Positions 32,419-40,350 of a stretch of DNA of 62,353 nucleotides are shown here, in pieces. How positions within the stretch are numbered: the first letter of the stretch is position 1; every line of letters begins with the position of its first letter. The stretch lies in NCBI GenBank assembly GCA_016842065.1, contig JAEPDS010000025.1:1-62353 (forward strand). The letters run 5' to 3'. Source of the stretch: Candidatus Thiodiazotropha sp. 'RUGA'. Lineage in GTDB: Bacteria > Pseudomonadota > Gammaproteobacteria > Chromatiales > Chromatiaceae. The notes under the pieces were generated by a model. The model did no database searches, was not told where the DNA came from, and saw only the letters and a list, made by a program, of their open reading frames with translations. The translations under genes and the position numbers were made by a program.

Positions 32419-33405
32419 CTATCGATTCACATCGACAATTCTTCTTCCCCGGATCTTCCGGGCAAGTAGACTGTCTGCCGTCTCAATTACTTCGGACAAT
32501 CCGATCTCTTCAGCAATATTGCTCAACTTGCTGAGATCCAGATCCTGCTCCAGACGATCCCATGCCTGCTGGCGTCTCTGTTTGGGACACATCACGCTGT
32601 CGATCCCGATCAGGGAGACGCCTCTTAGGATAAACGGGGCTACCGTTGCCGGAAAGTCCATACCGCCCGCCAGACCGCAGGCCGTGACCACACCGCCATA
32701 GTGGGTGCTGGCACAGGCATTGGCGAGTACATGGGAGCCAACCACATCGACCACACCGATCCAGCGCTCTTTGGCCAGCGGTCTACCCGATTGAGCGAGC
32801 TCCTCGCTTGCAATAATGTCAGCCGCACCCAAATCCTTCAGAAAAGCGGATTCCGCTTCAGCCTTGCCACTGAGAGCAATCACTGAGTAACCCAGTTTGG
32901 CGAGTATCGCAATCGCGACGCTGCCAACACCGCCCGATGCCCCGGTCACCAGGATCTCCCCCTTGTCCGGTGTAATGCCGTTTTTTTCCAGTGCGAGGAT
33001 ACAGAGCATTGCGGTGTAGCCGGCTGTGCCGATCGCCATGGCATCCTTCGGCTGTAACGAATCAGGCAGTCGAACCAACCAATCGCCGTTCACTCTGGCT
33101 TTCTGTGCCAAGCCTCCCCAGTGCTTTTCACCCACACCCCATCCATTCAGGATTACCTGATCGCCCGGTTGGTAATCGCCATGTGTACTGCTGCTGACGG
33201 TTCCCACCAGATCGATACCCGGCACCATGGGAAAGCGTCTTACAACCGGTGATTGGCCAGTGATCGCCAGGGCGTCCTTATAGTTTATGGATGAATAGTG
33301 CACATCGATGGTGACATCACCTTCCGGGAGCATCGCTTCATCGATGTCTGAAATCGTGGCGGTGTAATTCTCATCTTGCTTGTCAATCAGAACGCCTTTG
33401 AACAT
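32419..33405 (-). CDS. acuI: Acrylyl-CoA reductase (AcuI/YhdH family)
   Basis: The 328-residue zinc-free MDR oxidoreductase begins MFKGVLIDKQDENYTA. It has SSINYKDALAITG, PMVPGIDLVGTV, GTAGYTAML and the NADPH motif VTGASGGVGSVA. This family reduces acrylyl-CoA to propionyl-CoA in DMSP/acrylate breakdown and detoxification. The ATG at 33405 has AGAGG upstream; a longer frame to 33447 would include the operator. A TetR gene 49 bp upstream on the same strand and an operator in between indicate a repressed unit. Confidence 0.9.
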   Translation of the reverse strand: MFKGVLIDKQDENYTATISDIDEAMLPEGDVTIDVHYSSINYKDALAITGQSPVVRRFPMVPGIDLVGTVSSSTHGDYQPGDQVILNGWGVGEKHWGGLAQKARVNGDWLVRLPDSLQPKDAMAIGTAGYTAMLCILALEKNGITPDKGEILVTGASGGVGSVAIAILAKLGYSVIALSGKAEAESAFLKDLGAADIIASEELAQSGRPLAKERWIGVVDVVGSHVLANACASTHYGGVVTACGLAGGMDFPATVAPFILRGVSLIGIDSVMCPKQRRQQAWDRLEQDLDLSKLSNIAEEIGLSEVIETADSLLARKIRGRRIVDVNR

Positions 33406-33422
33406 ATCGGTGCCTCTTTGGT

Positions 33423-33436
33423 TAGACGGACGTCTA
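33423..33436. promoter_or_regulatory. TetR-type operator before acuI
   Basis: TAGACG-GA-CGTCTA is a perfect palindrome between the acuR-like stop and the acuI start. A closely related palindrome precedes the regulator itself (34098-34112). Sharing of TAGAC/GTCTA arms points to the same repressor. Confidence 0.75.
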
Positions 33437-33453
33437 GTAAAAAACAAAAAAAA

Positions 33454-34086
33454 TTATTTCAGACTGTTTATGAAAAAATCTGCGTAGCTTTGCAGTGCAT
33501 TAGGAGTGCGTTCGAGCTTTGCGCGTAATACGGCTCCCTCCCAGCCTGTCCAGAACAGATAGGCTGACTGCTTGCAATCCGTGTCGGCGGAAATATCGCC
33601 AGCCGCTTTAGCTTCCTCCAGGCAGGCTTCCAGCCGTTGTTGCCAGGTTTCGAATACCTCGATCAGTTGTCTGCGGAATGATTCGGGCAGGGCGCCCATC
33701 TCCTGGCCAAGGTTGCCAACCAGGCAGCCCCGCTTGAACTGATGCCGGGCCATGCCGTCTATCGCATCCTGCATGAATAGACTCAGACGCTGCAGAGCAG
33801 GGAGGGATCGATTGCCCAGGGATCTATCCAGTTTGTGCTCGAAGAATTTTGCATAGTTGCTGATCAGTTCCGAGCCGAAGGCATCCTTGTTCTTGAAGTA
33901 GTGATAGAAAGAGCCCTTCGGCACCCCGACTCGTCGCAGAATTTCGTCAATGCCGGTGGCGCTGTAACCTTTTTCAGTGAGCACCTCCATACCTGAACGA
34001 ATCAGTTCAGCTTTGGTTTGACTGAATCCGGCCTGGTCTTTGGGGGGGCGGCCTCGACGTCGTTTCAGGGGGGTGGCAGAGCGCAT
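33454..34086 (-). CDS. acuR: TetR-family regulator (AcuR-like)
   Basis: The 210-residue protein starts with a basic arm (LKRRRGRPPKDQ). Its helix-turn-helix is ATGIDEILRRVGVPKGSFYHYFKNKDAFG. Its match to AcuR, the acrylate-responsive repressor, is based on its position directly before acuI and typical features (FKRGCLVGNLGQEM). The ATG at 34086 is chosen since the operator at 34098-34112 lies just upstream; an in-frame extension to 34254 would read through it. Confidence 0.85.
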   Translation of the reverse strand: MRSATPLKRRRGRPPKDQAGFSQTKAELIRSGMEVLTEKGYSATGIDEILRRVGVPKGSFYHYFKNKDAFGSELISNYAKFFEHKLDRSLGNRSLPALQRLSLFMQDAIDGMARHQFKRGCLVGNLGQEMGALPESFRRQLIEVFETWQQRLEACLEEAKAAGDISADTDCKQSAYLFWTGWEGAVLRAKLERTPNALQSYADFFINSLK

Positions 34087-34097
34087 GGGTAAAATAT

Positions 34098-34112
34098 TAG
34101 ACCGATCGTCTA
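34098..34112. promoter_or_regulatory. Autoregulatory operator of the AcuR-like gene
   Basis: TAGAC-CGATC-GTCTA is a palindrome 12 bp before the regulator start, with the same arms as the site before acuI (spacer 5 instead of 4). The remaining bases to 34456 show no gene. Confidence 0.7.
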
Positions 34113-34456
34113 TAAAAATCAAACAACCGCCGCTAAGGTGACAGAATCGGCTGCGCATTTCGACTGACCGACGATGCGGAGCCGGCCTCCTCTGTGTGAA
34201 TTGGGTGGATAATCGATGCATGCCTGTGGACTTGATGTGTGCTTCAAGAACCATACGGCTGTAAAAGAAATTTGGCTGCAGGGCTCAATCTCCCGATATC
34301 GTGTGAAATGGCGTAATTTTCCAACTCTGAATTGGGTCATATGACGTAAAAAAACGCCGAAATAGCAATCAATGATTGATGTCAATGAGAGATGGAAACC
34401 GGGCCGGCTAGACTTTCAGCAGTTTATGATTTTTGCACAGTTCTGTCATTTATGAG

Positions 34457-34747
34457 ATGAAACGATCCAACACCTTTTTTGTCTGTCTGCTGGTGTTGCT
34501 GACAGGTTTTATTACAAGCCTTGTTGATGTTGCGAGTGAGAGTGGACAGCGCCTATTGCAGGCGCCCGAGTCCGCTGGCCTGGTCAGTCGGTTGGGTCTG
34601 ACCGACCTGTCGCTGTTCACCGAGGCCCGTTATACCAGACACCCCTCTCAGGCCGATATCCACTCCGCTTTCCAGGATCATCCTGTCGCACTGGAGCATT
34701 TTCCCACGGGTTCGTTGCTGCAACCGCCTGCTGGTCTCTTACGATGA
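34457..34747 (+). CDS. Short membrane-anchored protein of unknown function
   Basis: I do not recognise this 96-residue protein. It has one N-terminal hydrophobic segment (FFVCLLVLLTGFITSLVDVA), which could be a signal anchor. A periplasmic tail with several histidines follows (RYTRHPSQADIHSAFQDHPVALEHF). The ATG at 34457 starts MKRSNTFF; one at 34433 is possible. Its stop overlaps the ABC permease start by 4 bp, so it belongs to the transporter set. The histidines could bind metal. Confidence 0.65.
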   Translation: MKRSNTFFVCLLVLLTGFITSLVDVASESGQRLLQAPESAGLVSRLGLTDLSLFTEARYTRHPSQADIHSAFQDHPVALEHFPTGSLLQPPAGLLR

Positions 34748-35877
34748 TAGCCCTCCTGCGCAAGCAACGATATTTTATCGACTACACCCTGGGCACAATG
34801 ATGCGCCACAAGGGGAAGAGTCTTGGTCTGCTGTCAGTCTATACATTGATCATATTCATGCTGGCTTCAGTGATGCTGTTCAGCCATGCCATGCGCAGCG
34901 AAGCGGTTGCTCTGCTGGCCAACTCACCGGAAATCGTTGTGCAGCGGATACAGGCGGGAAGAAGTGTCATGGTGCCGGCAGATTATCTGCAGAGAATCGG
35001 TAAGCTGCGCGGTGTCACTGAAAAGCGTGGCCGCTTGTGGGGCTACTACTACGATCCTGCCGTCAAAGCCAACTATACGGTGATGGCCAGCGAGCAGGAT
35101 CAACTTTCGATAACCGATATTGTGATTGGTGAGGGGATTGCCCGAACCAGAGGCCTGTCGATTGGTGACTATCTGACACTGAGATCCCATCAAGGTAAAG
35201 CATTCTCTTTCAGAGTATTGAGGCTGCTGGAGAGTGACTCGGAACTGATCAGCAGTGATCTGCTATTGATGAACCCGCAAGGCTATCGGCAATTGTTCGG
35301 TCTTGACGAATCGCTCTACACCGACCTTGTGTTGTCGGTGAGAAACCCCCGGGAGATACAAAAGATTGCTGAGAAACTGACACGCTTGTTACCGGACAGT
35401 CGGCCAATACTCAGATCGGAGATCCTGCGTACCTATGAGAGTCTCTTCTCCTGGCGGCAGGGTGTGATGTTGATTCTATTACTTGGTTCAGTACTCGCTT
35501 TTGTTATCTTCGCCTGGGACAAAGCCTCCGGCTTGAGTGCCGAGGAGCGCAAGGAGATCGGTATCCTGAAAGCGGTTGGCTGGGAGACCGGCGAAGTGAT
35601 GCGGATGAAGTTCTGGGAGGGGGTGATCATATCCCTGATGGCTTTTCTTATTGGCTATCTGGCTGCCTACTTACATGTGTTCTATACCTCAGCCGGTCTG
35701 TTTGAGCCAGTTCTGAAAGGCTGGTCTGTTCTCTATCCCCGTTTTCAGTTAACCCCGTCAGTGGACGGTCTGCAACTCGCGACACTGTTTTTCTTTACGG
35801 TGTTGCCCTATACCCTGGCGACCATCGTGCCGGTCTGGCGGACCTCCATAACGGATCCTGATCTGGTGATGCGGTAG
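34744..35877 (+). CDS. ABC transporter permease (FtsX/LolCE/MacB type)
   Basis: The 377-residue protein has one N-terminal helix, a large periplasmic domain (about 50-225) and three C-terminal helices. This is the FtsX-domain layout of mechanotransmitting ABC proteins. The sequence DKASGLSAEERKEIGILKAVGWETGEVMRMKFWEG is the conserved coupling region. Proteins of this class move lipoproteins or act on periplasmic partners rather than import ions. Here they may extract or deliver something among the NosL and thioredoxin-like partners. It is coupled to the genes on both sides. Confidence 0.88.
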   Translation: MIALLRKQRYFIDYTLGTMMRHKGKSLGLLSVYTLIIFMLASVMLFSHAMRSEAVALLANSPEIVVQRIQAGRSVMVPADYLQRIGKLRGVTEKRGRLWGYYYDPAVKANYTVMASEQDQLSITDIVIGEGIARTRGLSIGDYLTLRSHQGKAFSFRVLRLLESDSELISSDLLLMNPQGYRQLFGLDESLYTDLVLSVRNPREIQKIAEKLTRLLPDSRPILRSEILRTYESLFSWRQGVMLILLLGSVLAFVIFAWDKASGLSAEERKEIGILKAVGWETGEVMRMKFWEGVIISLMAFLIGYLAAYLHVFYTSAGLFEPVLKGWSVLYPRFQLTPSVDGLQLATLFFFTVLPYTLATIVPVWRTSITDPDLVMR

Positions 35878-35883
35878 TTGGCG

Positions 35884-36567
<684 letters not shown>

Positions 36568-36572
36568 CGGTG

Positions 36573-37577
36573 ATGTTGAATCCTGCCATTCTGGCTCTGC
36601 TGATGGTTTCGGTGCTGGTCTCCACGATGCTGTTGGTGGCGGCCGCTTTTGCTTTCAGAATCCTGCGTCACTGGGATATTCAGAGCGGCAGCGAGTTGCA
36701 GCTTCGACTGGAAAGGCGTACCTATCTGGTATCGACCCTGTTGATCTGGGCTTTCACGTTTGAGTTTCTCTCTCTGTTGCTGTTCATCTACAACGCGGAG
36801 GCCTTGTCTGGACAGTTTGTTGGCGCCATGTGTGCAACCGGGGTATTGAACCTGAATCCCTGGGGATGGCCGACACTGTTTTTAAAGATCACCCTGTTCT
36901 TTGTGGCAGCCATTTGGCTGCTGCTGAACTATCTCGACAACCGGGGCTACGACTATCCACTGATCCGTTTCAAATATGCTCTGTTGCTGTTGGCGCTGCC
37001 GCTGGTTGTTGCCGAAACGATTGTACAGTGGCTGCATTTTACTGAGATGGAGCCAAACCTGATCACCTCCTGTTGTGGAACACTCTTCTCCGCCGATGCG
37101 CAGGGGGTTTCCGCTGAGGTCAGTGGTATCGCCCCGGCGAATTCGATACTTGCTCTGGCTATCTCGGGGATAGTGGTTATTGCCGCTGGGGTATGGGTGG
37201 CGATGCGAGGAACCAGTGGCTGGTTGTTGTCGATTACCGGGGCCGCCGCCTTTGTGATTGCACTCATGGCAATTATCTCGTCCATCTCGCTCTATATCTA
37301 TGAGCACCCCCATCACCACTGTCCGTTCTGCATTCTCAAACAGGGCCATGGCTATGTGGGTTACTTTCTCTACATACCTCTGTTTCTGGCAACCGCACTC
37401 TCTCTAAGTGCCGGCTTTGTATCACCCTGGCGCAAGATCGTCAGTCTGAGTCAAACGGTGGCGGATGTGTTGCCTGTCATAAGCTGGTTGGCGCTGTTCT
37501 TTTTCCTACAGTTCTACCTAACCTCAGCCTGGTCGATCTGGAGTTCAAGGCTCACCATGATGGAGGTCTGGTGGTGA
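36573..37577 (+). CDS. Polytopic membrane protein with CC and HHHCPFC motifs
   Basis: This 334-residue protein has about eight hydrophobic helices and I cannot name a family for it. Two loops stand out: NLITSCCGTLFSA (about residue 165) and EHPHHHCPFCILKQGHGYVG (about 245-265). They combine paired cysteines, a CxxC and a His cluster in a way that suggests metal or redox chemistry at the membrane face. Start is ATG at 36573 (GTG one codon earlier). It overlaps the thioredoxin-like gene by 7 bp, consistent with a thiol or copper relay between the two. Confidence 0.8.
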   Translation: MLNPAILALLMVSVLVSTMLLVAAAFAFRILRHWDIQSGSELQLRLERRTYLVSTLLIWAFTFEFLSLLLFIYNAEALSGQFVGAMCATGVLNLNPWGWPTLFLKITLFFVAAIWLLLNYLDNRGYDYPLIRFKYALLLLALPLVVAETIVQWLHFTEMEPNLITSCCGTLFSADAQGVSAEVSGIAPANSILALAISGIVVIAAGVWVAMRGTSGWLLSITGAAAFVIALMAIISSISLYIYEHPHHHCPFCILKQGHGYVGYFLYIPLFLATALSLSAGFVSPWRKIVSLSQTVADVLPVISWLALFFFLQFYLTSAWSIWSSRLTMMEVWW

Positions 37578-38074
37578 TCAAACAGACACTCTCCATCTTA
37601 TTTGTCGTATTGATTCTGAGCGCTCTCAATGGCTGTCAGTCAGAGAGTTCAGCGCTGACCAAAGGCGAGCCGCCACCCGCTTTTCAGTTACAGGATCTCA
37701 ACCAAGAGAGGCTGAATTTTCCGCAGGATTTTGCGGGAGAGGTCGTTGTGATCCGATTCTGGGCCGATTGGTGTCCCTTCTGTGAGTCGGAGATGCAGAG
37801 CATTGAGCCGGTCTATCAGACATATCGTTCTAAAGGCTTGGTGATCCTTGCGCTGAATGTGCGGCAGGATAGTGAAACAGCGGCAGCCTTCATAGAAAAA
37901 CTGGATATCAGCTATCCGGTACTGCTCGACCGGGAGGGGGCAGTGGCGAGAGCGTATGGGGTAATCGGTCTGCCAACCACCTTCATACTCGATCGCAAGG
38001 GGAGATTGCACACCCGTATCATCGGTGAGTCCACTGCGGAGCTGTTCGCCCGGATCGTGGATGAGCTGATATGA
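37571..38074 (+). CDS. TlpA/ResA-like thioredoxin lipoprotein
   Basis: The 167-residue protein has a lipobox (LSALNGC, Cys at about residue 22), so it is probably lipid-anchored on the periplasmic side. It has a thioredoxin fold with active site WADWCPFCESE. GLPTTFILDRKGRL contains the cis-proline. The start is GTG. TlpA/ResA-like proteins reduce disulfides in cytochrome c or copper-site assembly. Its CPFC matches the CPFC of the membrane protein encoded just before. Confidence 0.9.
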   Translation: MVIKQTLSILFVVLILSALNGCQSESSALTKGEPPPAFQLQDLNQERLNFPQDFAGEVVVIRFWADWCPFCESEMQSIEPVYQTYRSKGLVILALNVRQDSETAAAFIEKLDISYPVLLDREGAVARAYGVIGLPTTFILDRKGRLHTRIIGESTAELFARIVDELI

Positions 38075-38748
38075 GTGCTGAGCTGAGCCTCGGGGTGGCC
38101 TTTCTAACCGGCATTCTCGGTAGCTTTCACTGTGTTGGTATGTGCAGTGGCATCAATGCAGGGTTCTTTATCCATTTTTCACCCAGCTTGCGATTAAGCC
38201 ATCTGCTTACATACCACGCGCTGCGGATTGGGGTTTATGCGCTGCTGGGTATCGGTGGTGCCGTTGTCGGTCAGGTGTTGGTGCAGAGTGGCATTGTCGG
38301 AAAAGCGCAGGGATTGCTGATGATTCTTGCCGGTGGTCTGGTTGTGTTGCTGGGATTGCATCTGCTGGGTGTATCACTCAACAGACCGGTGAAGGCTAAA
38401 CAGGTCACATATGCTGTTCCATTAGTCAGTCTGAACAAATCGATCTCAGTTCCAACCGTCGTGGTCGGCCTGCTCAATGGCCTGGTGCCGTGCAGTCTGG
38501 TTTTCTCCGTTGCCGTGAAAGCGGTATCCACCGCCGATCCGTTGACTGCAGGGCTGCTGATGTTGAGTTTCGGTGCTGGAACCCTGCCTTCCATGGTAAC
38601 GGTCAGTCTGCTGGGCGGTTATGTCGGCAAAACTTTCCGTGGTGTGCTTGCCCGCTTGGCTGGTCTGTTGGTGGTCGCGCTTGGGCTCTGGACAGTTTAT
38701 GAAGGGGTTGTTTTTTACGACATCATGCGTGGATTGGCCAATTGGTAG
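38071..38748 (+). CDS. SafE/UreH-like transmembrane protein
   Basis: The 225-residue protein has six or so helices. It opens with the DsbD_2/UreH-like signature FHCVGMCSGINAGF and has GLLNGLVPCSLVFSVAVKA in the second half. Relatives accompany cytochrome oxidase assembly, copper handling or nickel urease and are thought to move reductant or metal. The two cysteine motifs (HCVGMC and PC) are kept. ATGA overlap with the thioredoxin gene suggests the pair exchange electrons. Confidence 0.88.
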   Translation: MSAELSLGVAFLTGILGSFHCVGMCSGINAGFFIHFSPSLRLSHLLTYHALRIGVYALLGIGGAVVGQVLVQSGIVGKAQGLLMILAGGLVVLLGLHLLGVSLNRPVKAKQVTYAVPLVSLNKSISVPTVVVGLLNGLVPCSLVFSVAVKAVSTADPLTAGLLMLSFGAGTLPSMVTVSLLGGYVGKTFRGVLARLAGLLVVALGLWTVYEGVVFYDIMRGLANW

Positions 38749-38875
38749 ATCCATCGGTTGAGTGGGTAGTGACGGCCCTCATTCAGCACTTTATTCAGGG
38801 ATTGTTGAGCGGTTCAATCTCATTCCATGGTTAATACCGCTGTTTATGTTTAAGTAGAAGAGGAGTAGTAAATCG

Positions 38876-39559
38876 ATGAGTGAAACGAGTAACAAGGAGC
38901 GCAGAAATCTGTTGAAGCTGCTATCGGCTGCCGGATTGACTGGTCTCGCAGGTGGTGCGTTGGCAGGTCAGGGTGTCGGTGCCATGGTGCCGGGTAGAGG
39001 CTGGGTCGAAGCAACAGGGGCCAGTTGTGATGGGGATGGAACGCCGTTGCAGTTCATTCCCAAGAGAGCAGCGGATGCCACTCCTCTGGAGAATGAACTG
39101 GAGAAATACGCCAAGTGTCCCTACTGCGGTATGGATCGTACCAAGTGGCAGCATAGCCGCCATCTGGTCCACTACGATGATGATCTGGTGGATGCCACCT
39201 GTTCCATCCACTGTCTGGCGATCAGTCTCTCCCTGAATATCGATCGTGGTCCGAAGGCGATCTATGCGGCGGATTTCGGTGCCGATGGTGAGATCAAGCC
39301 GTTGGTCAATGTGGATGAAGTGAGCTATCTGATCGGCGCCAAGCTGAAAGGTACCATGACCACCCGAAGCAAGATGGCCTTCGCTTCCGCTGATCAGGCA
39401 AAAGCGATTCAGGCGGAAAAGGGGGGCACTCTGGCAAATTTCGATGAGGCTTTGAGCGAGGCCTATGCGGGAATGGCGAAGGACACCATGATGGTTCGCA
39501 AAAAGCGTGCGGAACGACGCAGGAAAATGATGCAAAAGATGAAGCAGCAAAAGGGTTGA
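38876..39559 (+). CDS. NosL-family protein 1 (signal-bearing)
   Basis: The 227-residue protein starts with a Tat- or Sec-like signal (ERRNLLKLLSAAGLTGLAGGALA, only RR-N-LL, so Tat export is uncertain). The NosL core is KCPYCGMDRTKWQHSRHLVHYDD plus DATCSIHCLAISLS. NosL binds Cu(I) for nitrous oxide reductase, but NosL-like proteins occur without nosZ, as here. The tail (KKRAERRRKMMQKMKQQKG) is strongly basic and unusual. Both cysteine pairs could coordinate copper. Confidence 0.88.
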   Translation: MSETSNKERRNLLKLLSAAGLTGLAGGALAGQGVGAMVPGRGWVEATGASCDGDGTPLQFIPKRAADATPLENELEKYAKCPYCGMDRTKWQHSRHLVHYDDDLVDATCSIHCLAISLSLNIDRGPKAIYAADFGADGEIKPLVNVDEVSYLIGAKLKGTMTTRSKMAFASADQAKAIQAEKGGTLANFDEALSEAYAGMAKDTMMVRKKRAERRRKMMQKMKQQKG

Positions 39560-39687
39560 TGGGAGAGATGCTGTGCCAAGTGGTGCTTGGCACAGCAATC
39601 TGGTTTTTGCAGTTGGATTCATCACGCTCCGTGACGCTGGAAGTCGTGAGAATGAACACTATTTCGATGAATGGCAGATCGATGAGT

Positions 39688-40194
39688 ATGAAAAAAGAGT
39701 GGTTGAGACGGCGGAGTGCCATATTGTTGATATTTGCATGCTGGCTACTGTATCTACCGGCTCTTCAGTCTCAGGAGCTCCCCAACCCCGGTCCCAAGGA
39801 TACCTGCCCGGTATGCGGCATGTTTGTTGCGAAATACCCCGAATGGATCGGCACGGTACTCTACAAGGATGGCCATGCCCACCATTTCGATGGCGCCAAG
39901 GATCTTTTTAAGTATCTTTTCGATCTGCAGAAGTGGGCACCCGATCATCAGGCGAGTGAGATTGATCGTATCGCTGTCACCGAGTACTACAGTCTGGCCC
40001 GTATCGATGCCAAGCGTGCCTATTATGTGATCGGTTCGGATGTGCTGGGTCCGATGGGACATGAGTTGATCCCCCTGGAGAGTCAGGCCGATGCAGAGGA
40101 GTTCCTGAAGGATCATCAGGGGGTAGCCATCCTGAAATTTGATCAGGTTGGAAAAGGATTGCTGTTGAATCTGGATGTGGGTGTTTTTGAGTAG
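39688..40194 (+). CDS. NosL-family protein 2
   Basis: The 168-residue protein has an N-terminal signal or anchor (LRRRSAILLIFACWLLYLPALQSQ). The NosL motif is DTCPVCGMFVAKYPEWIGTVLYKDGHAHHFDGAKDLFKYL; Cys, Met and the HAHHFDG histidines are likely metal ligands. The start is uncertain: 39688 begins MKKEWLRRR, with in-frame ATGs at 39652, 39667 and 39682. It ends the eight-gene set that began at 34457. Confidence 0.88.
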   Translation: MKKEWLRRRSAILLIFACWLLYLPALQSQELPNPGPKDTCPVCGMFVAKYPEWIGTVLYKDGHAHHFDGAKDLFKYLFDLQKWAPDHQASEIDRIAVTEYYSLARIDAKRAYYVIGSDVLGPMGHELIPLESQADAEEFLKDHQGVAILKFDQVGKGLLLNLDVGVFE

Positions 40195-40350
40195 ATCAGC
40201 AGCCTACCTGCAGCCTTGTGCTGACGCATGGTTTAACTCTGGTCTGTAAGCCAGGGAGAGAGAAGGTGCGACGATTTTTCGCGCCTGTTCTGATATGATG
40301 ATCTGACATGATGCAGGGTTGATACGGTTTCCAACCAGGACGATCCCCCT

